DNA of 64,000 nt from Ziziphus jujuba. Its lineage: Eukaryota > Streptophyta > Magnoliopsida > Rosales > Rhamnaceae. A program made the position numbers and the translations under genes. The stretch covers positions 511,001-575,000 of the forward strand of contig NC_083385.1 in the NCBI RefSeq assembly GCF_031755915.1. Reading direction: 5' to 3'. The notes beneath the pieces are model-generated. The model saw nothing but the letters and a program-made list of their open reading frames with translations. It had not been told where the DNA came from and ran no database searches. Positions 45,096-57,700 of the stretch are shown one piece after another. Position 1 is the stretch's first letter; the number at the start of each line of letters is the position of its first letter.

Positions 45096-47908
45096 CATAT
45101 AAACATCATATATACCCTTAAAAGCTTTATTTCAAAATTTTGTTTTTCATATCCCGTATGCTTAAAGCTTTATTAACCACACTTTCAAAACGTTGTTGAT
45201 AAATTATCTATCATTAAAGCTGGTTTCGGCTAAAAAAATTTGCAACATTCATATATTATTATCTTATATCTGGAAACAATGGACTCCCCATTATGATTTA
45301 TTATAAGAAAGTTATCCCCACATGATGATTTTTTAGCCTCTGATTGAATGTGTTTGTGATTTCTTCCCATAAAGCATGTACATATTTCTGAGATGATCAT
45401 ATACCTATTGCTTTTTTACTGCAAGGCTGATGTGCATCTGAATTCTTAATGTCTACGTACTTGTTTACATGCTTATCTTTGTGCCGATTAACCTCTGTAG
45501 ATATTGCATGCGATGGGGTCTTTTGCCTCCTTCCAGGAAACTTCGTGAATGTCCTTGGAAAAAGCTCTATATTGAGGTACTATTAATATCACTATGTCAA
45601 GTTGGCATTGCTTGTAGCCTTAACTTTAAGCTTGACAGGAATTGTACTATTTCATAAGCAATGTCTTTTTCTTTTACAGCGTGATGAGGAGGACATGGTG
45701 GAGTTTGTTAGGAATTGCCAACCTGAGTTCAAAGAGTACTACATCCAAATGCAAGCAGCAAAGAGAAGTCAGGCACCTCCGCGTTCGCAGGTATCTGACA
45801 TTACTGTTATCTTAGACCCGCATCTTTCTATTATCCAATTATATTCTAATGTGGAAGGCCAATTAGCGCCTGTCTTTTATGCCTTTATCATAAATTTCAG
45901 CCATTCAAACGGTGGTCATTTTTCAGGCTTGAACTTTTAGCCATAAACTTTTCCTCCTGTGATAACTTGGAGTTATCTTCCTTGGAGAGTTACAGCTAGA
46001 TGGTCCTTGGTGATGAATAACTTTGATCTGCAGTTACAATGAACGCGAATTATTATGAATTTGCTCATGATATGTACTTTCTTCTTGTATTGTTGAAGTC
46101 TTGTTAGCTTCTTGGTTCTATATTCTCACTGGCTTAGAGAAAAATCATCTCTAAGAACATGAGATAATCAATGGAGTGGAATTTTGGCAAATAAGTTTTT
46201 GATATATTCTTTACAGCAAAACATGGGTTTGCTTGTTTGGGTGCATTTTATGGGGAATATTTAACTTTTGGTATGGCTGTATGGCTAGAGTATTCAAGTC
46301 TAGTCTCTGAACGATTCATGTAAAAAACTTTTTCTGCTTCTCATTTGAGCGAGTATTTTCCAACATTGAGAAGAGGAACTCTTTTATTCTATCCAATGTT
46401 TTCTTAACTTTCCATGTGAAGGTAATTGATGACCGGATAATTCATGACAAGACAGTAGCTGATCAAGTGTCTATGTGGAAAAGCAGTAAAGGCCTGAGTG
46501 ACAAGATGGTCACTGACCATACTTGTTCTGGTGAAACATGTTCATTCTACCAAATTGGTGATGTATTTGTCTGTGAGAAGACTGGACATGTTCATGGTAG
46601 GAAACAATAGCAAAACTGGCTATATTGATGTCTTATGTGTTGGTAATAAGTTTTTGATGGACCATAGAGCTTAATTAATTATTTTCCTTTTTTTTTTTTT
46701 TTTTTTTTTTTCAGTTTGTGATGATACATGCAGAGAAGCCGTTATGGATCCTACCAATGGGCTACTGGTCTGTACAATATCTGGTCACTGTTTCGATAGG
46801 TTACTATCACCAGCTGAAATGGAACAAGATGCCGTGAGTGAACACCTCCCTTATGTTTGTTTACTCTTACCATGTTAATTATTTGTCATAAATGCCAATC
46901 CACATTCACCAAATGAAGGTATTTTTAAAGTTAAAATATATTATGGATTTTATTTTTTTGTTGTAAGAAGTAAGTCATGGTCAATGGGCCCTTATGCACC
47001 TGATTTTATACTTCTAATGTTATTAACTTCCCAACGATTTGTACTCTTCTGTGCGCACCTGCTTGGAATTATGCTTGAAATATTATAGAAATTATGAGTA
47101 TTCTGATCTGAAGCTTTCTGTCCAGAAGATGAGAATTCCGAGTTAACAGCACCAAGATTGTGTAGCATGTAGAATTTTACTTGGAATTATTTTGATATTT
47201 CATTAATTTAGGTGTTCTTGGGCAAAGTATTGGTGGTTTTTTTTTTTTTTTTTTTCAATTTTTTTAATACTTAATTGTGTTTTATTTGCTTATTTCAAAT
47301 GTTTGTTAGTGTTGGTTAGGGTTTGTTCTACATCTCAATTAACTACAAACTTAAGGGAAGAAACAAAACACAAATGCAAAATTGAAAGCAGTTTGAAATG
47401 ATTTTCAATTTGGTTTCCCCCCCTCTCTAAAGTTTATGTTTAGTTTGGAATGCCTAACAATCTCTAATTAACCACTAATTAAAACTAACAAACATTTGAA
47501 GTAAGCAAATTACACACAATTAGGTAGAAAAACCAAAAACCAAATACCCACATGTTAACCAAACGACATCCGAGTTATAGAAAAACTTTGAAGTGTAAGA
47601 AGTGGAAGTTCATGACCTGTACACTAGACATTAATTTAGCTATCCTGATTTTTTTGGTTCCCAATGGTTAACCTTCCTTTACAAATATGCAGGAACAGCA
47701 AGGTGGTGTCACCGATGAGGCAGAGCCATTTATGGGATCTGGACGCTTTGGTATATTGGTCACCCTTAATTTTGATCAATTTTATTCCTTTTGGGTGAAC
47801 TTTTTGTGTTTTTCTCATAAATAGTGTGCATGTGCAGCTCGAGCTTATTTGTTGGGATATAATTGCGCTGATGAGAAAGAGCTAAAAGCTGCTTTGAGGT
47901 TTTGCTGA
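44239..47908 (+). CDS. SKIP31: F-box protein SKIP31
   Basis: Nine exons: 44239-44316, 44516-44740, 44855-44928, 45501-45576, 45680-45790, 46422-46596, 46715-46833, 47693-47750 and 47838-47908, giving 987 bp (328 aa), all GT-AG with frame preserved. An acidic N-terminus ([18 protein letters not shown]) is followed by a basic PKPKRRRE patch. The F-box ([20 protein letters not shown] to SDESLWRRL) spans about residues 87-127 and binds SKP1/ASK in SCF ubiquitin ligases. The C-terminal half has a Cys/His-rich region ([30 protein letters not shown]) characteristic of the SKIP31 family. Substrates cannot be read from the sequence. A (TA)n tract of about 45 bp lies in intron 3 (45050-45094), and a T run directly precedes the intron 6 acceptor. 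Confidence 0.92.
45050..45094. repeat. (TA)n microsatellite in SKIP31 intron 3
   Basis: About 45 bp of TA repeat. Confidence 0.9.
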
Positions 47909-48006
47909 ACCCAAAAGATAGGTTTCTTTCGGGGTCAAGCGGATGTTTCTATTGGAGTATCTAAAAATGGCAGGGAATGAATCACTTAGTCGCCTCGGAA
48001 TGTACA

Positions 48007-48090
48007 AGATTTTTCCTTATGTATCAAGTTCCTCCTCGGAAGTATAGTAGATTTTTCCTTCTGTATCAAGTTCCTCCTCGGAAGTAGAGT
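48007..48090 (+). repeat. 42-bp two-copy tandem duplication in the SKIP31 3' UTR
   Basis: Copies at 48007-48048 and 48049-48090 (AGATTTTTCCTTATGTATCA and AGATTTTTCCTTCTGTATCA onward) differ at only a few positions. It lies about 100 bp after the stop codon. Confidence 0.85.
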
Positions 48091-50540
48091 AGCATACTTC
48101 TTACTTTGGTGGCTCTTGTTGCTTCTTTATGTATTACTACGTAATTTATAGGTTGCTTTGACCCGAGGGGTCATCTAGTTTTACACTATGCAAGTAATTC
48201 TCGCTTTGTTAAAGCCTCTCGTAAACTGTGTGGAAAAAGTTGGTGATGAAAAACATTGAACTGGGTTTCTGGACTACTGGATTAGAAATTTGGTTGCAAG
48301 GCTTGTCATCTTGGTAGAAAATAAGCTAATTAAGGTAATTAGCAATAAGAAATTTGGTTGCAACGATCAATAAGCTAATTATATAAATATATACATATAT
48401 ATATATATATATATATTTACTCCTCCATATCTCTCAAGAGAAAAGTTGCCTCTTCGATTCTTTTTACTTTTTCGTATTTATCTCTCGTGGGTTCTTTTAC
48501 TTTTTCATAAGTATCTGGAATTAATTACCAGCATTTAATTGATAACCGACATAGAACAATAATAATGAGAGAGTGATAAAAAAGGATTTTGATTTTCTTT
48601 AAAAAGCAAGCTAGTAAAACAGTAATTTTACGCACATTTTAACAGTGCTTAATCAGGAAGTGGTGATGAATTCATATATCAGCATAAAAATCGCATGATT
48701 AGAAAGATAATTAAAGGAGATATCGTATGATTATATATTTGTTTATATTTTCTTTATAGAAATTTTGTTTTAAAGCTTGTTACGTTTCATATCATTTGGG
48801 AACGGACTGGGGCCGCTAGTACCAGACGGGACCAACGGAATCGGGTATGAATGCCTTTAAGAGGGTTTCGGATCGGGTTCAGATTGGGTTCATCCATTAA
48901 GTTTAAGTTAACGCGTCTATTCTTTTTTACGTGGAGGAAACTTAAAGTGGTGCATCGACGACGCGTCTGTTACGTGTTCTCTGACTCAACGCGTCGCATG
49001 GGCTGTGGGGAATACATTTTATTTTATTTCCTTAAAATAATAATTAATAAAACATCGATAAAATATAAGAATAAACCTCTGACATTTTCATCTGAGCTAT
49101 TATCTACTTTTTATTCCTCTGTGTGGGTCGGTGTGAAGTTGGCAAATTTTGGTAAAGCTCTTTCCTTTCCCCTCTCTGTCTCTCAAATCGGATATGAATT
49201 ATGGTGGATTTGTGTTTATGTTAGGATATGTGTTTGCGATTGCGTAAATGAGTGTTTTTAATTTCTGATCAAGGTTATTTTCATTATTCCTCTTCATCCC
49301 CGGTATCTATGACTTTGGAAAAATATAAGCTTCTATGATAAAATGATAATTAGGTTTCAATTTGGAGCACTGCGTTTTCTGTTCAAAGCGTAAATTTAAT
49401 CGTTGATTCTTTTCTCTTTCTCCTTCAAGGATTTTTATTTTTATTTTTCCTGTTTTTTTGTGGATTATGAAACTTCCATTGACTTTTTATTTTTGACGAG
49501 AGACGCCTTTCAATGATTTTTTCCATTTGACGTTTTGTGATATCATATGATTTAGGATGAAAGTAGGAACCGGACCATCAAAAATAAGTAGGGAATAGAA
49601 AAAAGCGCAAGACTTGATACATAGTCATATTTTGTGAAAAATCACCCTTGTTTAATGAGACCAAAGAAGTAGAATGTTTAATATGTAATAAAACAAACAC
49701 CCTCTTGCACCCATGGTAATCTAGTCTTTCAGGGATACCAACATGTTTTGTTTTTTCTTCCTTTGTTGAAAAAATGTATCAGGAATACAACGTCAGAATT
49801 TTACAACCTTTCTTGTATTTGTGATTTTGTTCCTAGGTCGTCCTATCATTGCAAAATTTTCCATATCATAAAATCTTGACAATTCTTCTGATCATAACTG
49901 TGTGTTTAGTTATTTAAAAAAAAAAAAAAAGAACTGTGTGTTTAGACCATACCTTTCCACTTGGATAAGCATAGTTTATTTGGTTGGACATTAAGAGTTT
50001 TCCCCTTTTTTTCCTGTTAGTTGATTATATATGATTTATGTGATTACAAATCATGCAATTTGGTCGAATTTTGCCTTATGCACTTTGGTCATGACTATGC
50101 TTTATGCACTAACGAAGCTTTTTTAAAGCGAGAGATCTATATCAATAACTTAGGATTGCTGGATGATTTTCTATTATTTGGAGGCTTTTACTATTCGATG
50201 AGAACATCTTCCTACGTCACCAGATTTGTGCCATTATCAACTGACTCTCATTCATCTTAATGCAATTCAATTTTGTTTGATGGTAAATAAAGAATTTTTC
50301 TTCAAAAGGAAATGGTTTCGGCACAGGCTCTGACTATCCTGTGATCCAGTGAGCACATAAATGCACAAAATTTATATTTATTGTATAGCAGTTGTGATAA
50401 TGACAATGCGAAATGATATTTGGAAAAATAGTATTATGCACATGCATATATGTCTATTCCATTTCTCACATATTCTCCCCACGTTATGAAACAAATTTAT
50501 TGATCTTCATTGCAGTTTTAGATCTTGACTGAAAAAGAAA
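48091..50540. other. Intergenic and probable 5' UTR intron of the A3-type gene
   Basis: (TA)n at about 48397-48415. Sequence around 48780-49250 is GC-richer and may hold the promoter and first non-coding exon of the next gene. An acceptor-like CATTGCAG at about 50515, 25 bp before its ATG, supports a 5' UTR intron, but I could not place the donor. Confidence 0.4.
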
Positions 50541-51482
50541 ATGGGTGGTGGCAAGGATAAACACGATGAATCTGACAAAGGGTTATTTAGTCACCTAATT
50601 CATGGTGTCCCAGGATATCCTCATGGACAGCATCCTCCACCTCCTGGGGCATACCCTCCCCAGCAAGGTTACCCACCGCAAGGCTATCCTCCGCAAGGCT
50701 ACCCTCCGCAAGGCTACCCTCCACAAGGCTATCCTCCACAAGGCTATCCTCCAGCAGGTTATCCTCCTGGTGCGTACCCCCCAGCTGGTTATCCAGGCTC
50801 GTCCCATTCAGGTCTAGTTCTTGAAATTTTTGTACTTGCAATTTTATTTATTTTTATTTTTTTTTTGGGTAATTAGCCTAGGCAAAGCTTCTTTCCTACC
50901 GCATAAAGAATGTTCTTTTTTCAGTTGTCTTATATATAAGGTGTGCTAGTGTCACTTGTTGGGATATCTAATTGTACATGTATACACGGATATCTTCAGC
51001 AAAAATAAATAAATAAATAAACAAATAAATGTATACATTGGTATAAAAATTATGCAATAACCTGCAGTATTTAGCGCAAAGATCTGATTCATCTGCTGAT
51101 GCCTGCCTGTCTGGACTTATCTATTTTGATTCATTAAATTGCCCATTCGTTTAGCATATTTCTACCTCACATCAATTGATCTTTTGCATTTCTATAGCTT
51201 GCACTATTGTGCTTCTCTAATAGGTTGTTGACTTTATGTATTCAAATTATATTTTCAGGCCATGGCATCGGGGCACTTGTAGCTGGTGGTGCAGCTGCTG
51301 CGGCTGCTGCTTATGGTACACACCATGTTTCTCATGCTGGTCAATATCCACCCGGTGCTCACATGCACCATGGTGGCAAGTTTAAGCACCATGGTGGAGG
51401 CAAGTTTAAGCATGGAAAGTTTGGCAAGCATGGAAAACACAAGCATGGCAAGTTCGGAGGAAAGTTCAAGAAATGGAAGTGA
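50541..51482 (+). CDS. Glycine-rich protein A3-type (YPPQG repeat protein)
   Basis: Two exons, 50541-50811 and 51259-51482, giving 495 bp (164 aa). Residues 1-25 begin MGGGKDKHDESDKGLFSHLI. Next come about eleven YPP-containing repeats (QGYPP units, AGYPP, GAYPP). Then follows a Gly/Ala-rich hydrophobic stretch (GIGALVAGGAAAAAAAYG) and a His/Gly/Lys-rich basic tail of HGK/FKHG units. This is the plant glycine-rich A3/XYPPX family, small proteins whose YPP region may be disordered and whose Ala/Gly segment may touch membranes; no biochemical role is established to my knowledge. The intron splits the codon for Gly after PGSSHS. The repeats are almost identical at the DNA level (15-bp units), so copy number may vary. 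Confidence 0.9.
50665..50757 (+). repeat. 15-bp coding tandem repeat (QGYPP)
   Basis: Consecutive units of the type CCTCCRCAAGGCTAY, five of them nearly identical, inside exon 1 of the A3-type gene. The reverse strand is open through the repeat but shows no independent coding signal. Confidence 0.8.
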
Positions 51483-51964
51483 GCATTTTGTTGCTCCACT
51501 CAGGATCGTCATATTTATGCCTGAGATTGTTGGATTTGGTTTCTACAAATAAACCATTGTCTTTTTTCAAAGAAACTTTAACTAGTAGTAAAAACATGTG
51601 GGCGGTTCTCTCATCTGGGTTGTGTTTTTAAGGTTGTTGGTTATTATTATTTGGGATGGTTATAAAATGACTTTTGTATGTTGCCCAAAAAAAATAAGAG
51701 GGTCTTGTCGTTCAATTATATTATATTGTCTAGACGTTTTCAGTTAACTTATTGCTGATAAAAATGATTCAATGATCTAATGATCTTTGTGACCAGAATA
51801 AGGATGAGGAACTGTGGGAAATTCATGTTTATTTAATCAGGAGTAGTTGAATCCAATATTGTGGGAATTATCATACTTGGTTTCGGTTTTATTGTCAATT
51901 GAGTCGTTTCAAGGAAACTATAAAATGACTAAGAAAGCCCCTCAGGAAAAAGTCGCTTCTAGCG
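51483..51964. other. Intergenic, 3' flank of the A3-type gene
   Basis: 3' UTR and AT-rich DNA. No further feature seen. Confidence 0.5.
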
Positions 51965-52561
51965 CTGTAAGTAATGGTTAGTTTTACATCTAAGATAGGT
52001 CGATTTTCTTACCGTGAGGAGATGAGATCCCACAAAGACCCCGATCCATTATCTTTTTCATTATGCATTCTATCGAGTTAGATGTGCATGAGCTTTCCGC
52101 AACAACATTAGCATTTCCATTGGTTTGCTTTTCTTTTCCTTTTCCAATTCTATCCTGACAGTCTTTCTTAAAATGACTCAATTGATTACAATGGAAACAT
52201 CTCATTTTGTTCCTTGATTTTGATCTTCCCTAACTTTCACTACACCAATTCCTTCTTCTACACTGCCTTTTTCAATAATTCCTGCTTCTTTTTTGGTTCT
52301 CTAGTCTCCGGTAGCCCTTTCTCACCGTTTAAAGCCGCATCCAATCGTTCGTTAACTAACGCCTCCGTCATCTTCATTTTCCAAAAGCCAAAATTATTTG
52401 AAGCCGTGAATTTCTCCACTTCAAACTTGTTAAGCATGGCTAATTTACTTGAGTATATGCTAGATTTCAACTTAGTTTCTATCTTGGAACAACAAATTCC
52501 TACCATAAGAAACCAATTCACCAACCACATAAAATCCCCACCTAGGTCCAACCCCAACCTA

Positions 52562-52579
52562 AGCTCTAATACCAATTCG
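52562..52579 (-). other. Primer binding site of the Copia relic
   Basis: TTGGTATTAGAGCTTAGG on the minus strand matches the plant initiator-tRNA-Met primer consensus TGGTATCAGAGC with one change, at the expected place between LTR and gag. Confidence 0.7.
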
Positions 52580-53001
52580 TCGAGGAATTATATAGATTAT
52601 GTGCAGTAGAAATAATAAATCCCGCCAAGAAAAATAGCCATTAAAGGAAAAATATGGAAGCAATAGATAAACCTAGCCACCACAAATTCAACTATCTAGA
52701 GAGAGAGATAAGTAAATAAAATATAAGCACACCAAATATAATGTGGTTCGATCAAATTGATCTACGTCCAAGGAGCCAGTAAGGAAGAGTATCTTTCATT
52801 AATCTTAAAGAAACACAAGCTTGAATACTCCAACAATGGCTTCCAAGAGAAACACACTATTTCTCTCTCTAAAACAAGGTTTCTCACACACGATATGAAC
52901 CATAGCTCAAGTCCCAAAAAGAAAAGATCACTAAAGAAGGGCAAACTTGACATTTCAGCACCTAAAACACGTCGTAGTGCTCCGGCACTCTAAAGGTAGT
53001 G

Positions 53002-53349
53002 CCACGGCCCTGTTCTCAAAGCCACCAGTGCCCCAACAAAACCAACATGAAGGGCTACGGTGCTCAAGCTTCTATCTTGCAAGCCAAACACAAGCATCGA
53101 ATATCGGGAGAGTGCTGCTGTGCTCAAAAGACAGAGCTACTGCTCTTGACCATTCAAAGGACAAACGGCCCAACTCCACGGCCCTGTTCTCAAAGCCACC
53201 AGTGCCCCAACAAAACCAACATGAAGGGCTACGGTGCTCAAGCTTCTATCTTGCAAGCCAAACACAAGCATCGAATATCGGGAGAGTGCTGCTGTGCTCA
53301 AAAGACAGAGCTACTGCTCTTGACCATTCAAAGGACAAACGGCCCAACT
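53002..53349. repeat. Perfect 174-bp two-copy tandem duplication
   Basis: 53002-53175 and 53176-53349 are identical as far as I can read, starting CCACGGCCCTGTTCTCAAAG and ending CAAACGGCCCAACT. The unit is a multiple of three, so open frames run through both copies, but they do not encode a known protein. Confidence 0.92.
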
Positions 53350-53739
53350 CTTAAGATATAGAACCTCAGCTCTTGATGAGAGCCCCAGCTCCTGAGGTTC
53401 AATCTTTTAAGCCTTGAAAAGCTCCTGCGAATGCTCTTCAACTTCCTCTTTCTTCAATTTTACCTCTTCAAACACCATTGCATATATCATAACACTTCAT
53501 CAAGCTTGTGTCCTTGAATTTCGAGTCACAAACAACAAATTCCTTTAACTTCTCGTCTATGGCGCATCATCATTGCATAACTATTGTTAGCTTGTCTTGA
53601 ATAATATTTTGTTCTTTTTGTTGACTTTAATGTGCCAAACTATGTAGTTAAGAGTCTGTGCTTCTAAGTCGTCAAAAATTCAAAATCAAAGAAGCGACTC
53701 GCATAGATGACAATCTAAGAAATTCACTAAAACACTCGG

Positions 53740-53937
53740 ACAAATAATACCAAACAAGGAGGGTGAGAGAAAAACTCAAAATTTGAAATTTTAAAATTTA
53801 GGTTTCCAAAAGCCAACGGTAAGAAGTTCACTTGACACATGCACAAATAAAACCAAACAAGAAGGAGAGCAAGAGAAATAAATAAGCATACAAATATTAA
53901 AATTTTAAAATTTAGGGTTTTGAAAACCAATGGAAGG
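53740..53937. repeat. ~103-bp degenerate two-copy tandem duplication
   Basis: ACAAATAATACCAAACAAGG (53740) and ACAAATAAAACCAAACAAGA (53843) start parallel segments that both run through AATTTTAAAATTTAGG and AAAGCCAACGG or AAACCAATGG. Confidence 0.6.
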
Positions 53938-53952
53938 GGGGGGGGGGGGGGG
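53936..53952 (+). repeat. G17 homopolymer
   Basis: Seventeen consecutive G, unusual in this AT-rich setting. The real length may vary or be mis-assembled. Confidence 0.85.
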
Positions 53953-54742
53953 AAGTCGAATAAATTCATGCTTTACTAAGTCCTTTCCACCAATGTTTAA
54001 AGCTACCAAAATAGTTACAATTGTCTTTATTTTCCATAGTTTCATAGGAAAACATAATTGAAAAAGAGAGAGAGAGAGAGAGAAGAAACTGTTCCGCCAG
54101 CATTAGGGGAAAAAGAATTAGCAGAAAAGGAAGGTCAGAATCATATTATACGAAAGTAAAGACATGCATGCTTTCCACCTTTTCCATTAGCCCAAAGAAA
54201 TAAAAAAATAAAAAGATCTACAAGCACAATCAATGAAGACAAGATTTGATCGACAAAAAAACAATCGTTCCAATTGTACTGTTGTAAATGAGTTTAGCGA
54301 AATTGGAAAACTAAATGCTCAGTAAGAAGTTGATTTACCACCCATTAGAAATTAGGGGATTCAGAGGATCAGCCAGAAATCAACCATAATGAACCTGGGT
54401 GACAACCCAAAATGCGCAACTACATGTTTTCCAAAGGAAAAATAACCATCCCAACTTCTATAGTTGACATCTTGACAAAACATTAGAACTATTTCTATTT
54501 ATTTGAGCTGCGAAACAAGTTGACACAATCGGAAAAGAATTACTGTTACACGTGGGTGCATCATAATATCTTATCACTAAAATTAAAATTACATTCTCTC
54601 AATAGCAATACATTCTCTTATCATGTACAAATTATATGTATGTATACAGCCCTCCTCGTTTGTAACATAAGTAATAGTGTCCTCTGCTCCGCTGTGGTTT
54701 TGATTTTTGTTAAATAAAAATGTTACCTTCTTGTTCAGGGAC
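53953..54742. other. Intergenic, 3' flank of XEG113
   Basis: (GA)n at about 54066-54083; the right half is probably the 3' UTR of the minus-strand arabinosyltransferase gene. No other gene seen. Confidence 0.5.
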
Positions 54743-57700
54743 TCACCAAGGTGGGTGATCATCCTGTGGTGTTTGAGGAGGGATTGGCTTCCAGCCAGGT
54801 TTCTCATCCCAGTACATGTCGTAATATATGTGACCTGGGTTGTGATTCAGCACACAACACCATATACCTACATACCGCTTCACACGATTCCTGAATCTAT
54901 CTTCCCTTTTCTGAACATGAATTTCAGACAGCTCAATATATATATATAGAACTGATCTCTTAAGAAGTATCTCTCAATTTATCCTATGAGACATGATGAT
55001 GAGGACGATATACGACCCACATTGACTGATCCATTTGGTTTTCTATGCTAATCCTTATATATATTTTTTAATACTAAAAACCTAGTATGAGATATTGAGG
55101 GTCTCATTTTTAGTTTTCACATCAACATATCTTCCAAGATAAGCTGGGAGATAATTCTCAGGAGAATATTGTCTTAAAACATAAAATAAAAGAAAATAAA
55201 TACTGGAAGTTCAAAAAAATGAAAAAAGTAGAAGACTTGCCTTGTCACTGAAACCTAGAAAGGCATCTTGCATTGAAGAGAATTGAATAACTTTGACATC
55301 CTTGAACGAGGAGAATACTTCCTTGAACTGTGTATGCACAAGTAAAATCAAATCTTATCAGCGAAACCTAGGAAAGCAGGCATTTTGCATTGCAAAAGAG
55401 CAAATAATGAGGATAACACTTTCTAGAACAGCATGCACAAGTAAAATCCAACATCCCCAGTATCATGGAAAGATAAACATCTTAATTATAATACGATGCT
55501 AGCCTAGAAGTTAGTCTAGAAGTTTGTGAAGAGCACACAATACCACTCTCACAGGTGAAAGAAAGATCTACACTAACTATTTTTATGATCTCAAGAATTT
55601 CAGACCAATTGTTTGCTTGCTATAGTCCAGCCCTAAAGTTCGACCAGGAAATCATGAGCTGTCCAAGATGTAATCATTGTTTAAGGAAACAAACCCAGGT
55701 TCATCCCAGTTTTTAACAATTTTATTATTTGAAGACATCCATAAAAACTGATACATATTTGTATTTTGAGAAAAGAAGAACCATTAATTTTTTTTTCTTC
55801 TTTATAAGTTGAGAAATGGAAGAGAACACTCTCAAAGAGAACACTCTCAAACCTTCTCTTCCCATTTGGTGTAAACCTTCTCATTTTAAACTTGGACATT
55901 TACTACTTGGCCACAGAGAGCGTGAAGTTATGTTAGTAGTCCTTTCTCATAACAGGGTCCTTTATAAAATAATCAACACACCTAATTAGGGGAAAAAGAA
56001 ATGTGCAAAACAAGTAGACCAATTAGATGGTGTAAGAATCTAGCACCCTTTCTTCATTGCTGCGCTTTGGAAATCTGAGTACACCTGGTGGACTGGTGTT
56101 ATTTGATGCACTGCAATCTTCAGTTCCTTCTTGACAAAGATGAACCTCAAGCCATGAACTTTTCACCTGCAACAAGACTCAGAGAAGTAGAAGTTATCCA
56201 CTAAACGACAGATAAGAAAAAGCAACATCTTAATAAACATCAAGAATATTCATCTACCTCTTTGGGCATTAATGGATTGTCAAAGAAAGAGTACTCTCTA
56301 ATGTTGATATGGGGACCATATTCCTCGGGTAATTCTTTTAGCATCACATTTACCTGCAGTAGGTTTTCCTTAGCATCAACAAATGTTTTGAGTAAAGAAA
56401 AGACGACAAAGAATGCAATGGAATATCTAGACCTGATATCTGTTATTAAAAGAAGAAAGAAGGCCATTTCAGGAGTTTTGAGTAAATGAAAGACAACAAA
56501 TAATGCAATGAATTATCTAGATCTGATATCTGTTATTAAAAGAAGAAGAAAGGAGGCATTTCAGGCTAAAATGCAATTTAAGTCCTATGCAAGAAAGTAA
56601 ATTTTAACAGGGTGATTACTACTCATGTTCAATGGTGTTATTATTCAAATGACTAATATACATATGAAATCATGTTGAAGAATATAAAATGCTTTCACTG
56701 GCTGTTGGAAAGTTAAAACTGTAAACATTACTCCAACAGACTCGAAATACCTCAAACACATGATCCAGAGGACAAAGAAAAGGTTGTCTAGACATAGACC
56801 CTTCCAGAACTCCTGGGTGTGGAAACCACAGCCTATCCAACCTACACCATAGTTGAGGCATGACCTAAAAATCAAACATAACCACTGATCAAAATACATT
56901 CATAAGAACAAAAAATGAAATAGGTAATTTAACAAATTAAATAATATATGCAATTAAATCAGCGAAAAAATGCAGACAGCAGTTTCATGTGGTTTTTAAG
57001 GGCAAGACTACATACAAATCAACATATACCATTTAGCCCCACGTCACTGTTGTATTTGGATGAGAAATGTTATCACAATTAATAGCTTTGTAGCTTAACC
57101 TTAATAAGAAGACTCCACTGACAGTTTTCTAGCTTCAACCCTGCTTTTTCCTATTTTTGGTGCTTATTACTTTAGCCAACTTGCTAGCCTTCTGCTTATT
57201 GATTGGTTATTTTTCCCTAAGCTCAATCAGAAACTTGAGCCAAATTTAGGCAGATGGGCTTGCTCAACCAAACATATGTCCGACCATTTGTGAATTAGGT
57301 GTCTCTTCTTGGTCACTCAATACTGGGGTATTTGTTGCAGTTATAGCTGATTTCTTGCTTGGTGGTTAAGTTGCAATTATATGGATACGGATCCATGAAT
57401 GTTGAACACAAAACTTTGTCCAAATTCTCCTACACCTTCCAAGTCATCTTGCCGAACACGGCTCAAAGCCCTCCCAAGTCACGGCCTAAGCTTCAACTTA
57501 AAATCCAGCCTGGTTAAAAGGCCAGAATGAGCTTTGATAAAAGCACTCCTTTCCAGTTTGAGCCCAGGCAATTCGTGGCTTGCCACACAGCAGCCAGATT
57601 AATGGCCCAAGAAACAACAAATGCCTTATGAAACCTCATTTCTAGGTTTTCAGTGCTGCACTGTTGTCTCTGATGACTTTTGAGATCTGATTTCAGTATG

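Larger units (their letters stand above)
51965..53400 (-). pseudogene. Copia-type retrotransposon relic: LTR part, primer site and broken gag
   Basis: Read on the minus strand. An LTR-like segment (about 53400-52585) includes TTGGACGTAGATCAATTTGA, a phrase common in Copia LTRs, then the primer site TTGGTATTAGAGCTTAGG (52579-52562) complementary to initiator Met-tRNA. Gag follows, with KFTASNNFGFWKMKMTEAL and LDAALNGE typical of the UBN2-type Copia gag. A frameshift or stop occurs near 52258-52205, then the gag zinc knuckle C-x2-C-x4-H-x4-C (CFHCNQLSHFKKDC, 52199-52158). The sequence ends soon after; no protease, integrase or RT follows. A non-functional fragment. Confidence 0.8.

Noticed and set aside
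50587..50841. Antisense open frames opposite the YPPQG repeats
   Set aside because: They exist only because a 15-bp repeat without stops is open in every frame; no independent coding signal.
52946..53361. A protein with two 58-aa repeats
   Set aside because: The repeat is a 174-bp DNA duplication (a multiple of three) inside an LTR relic, so all frames appear repeated; no known domain.
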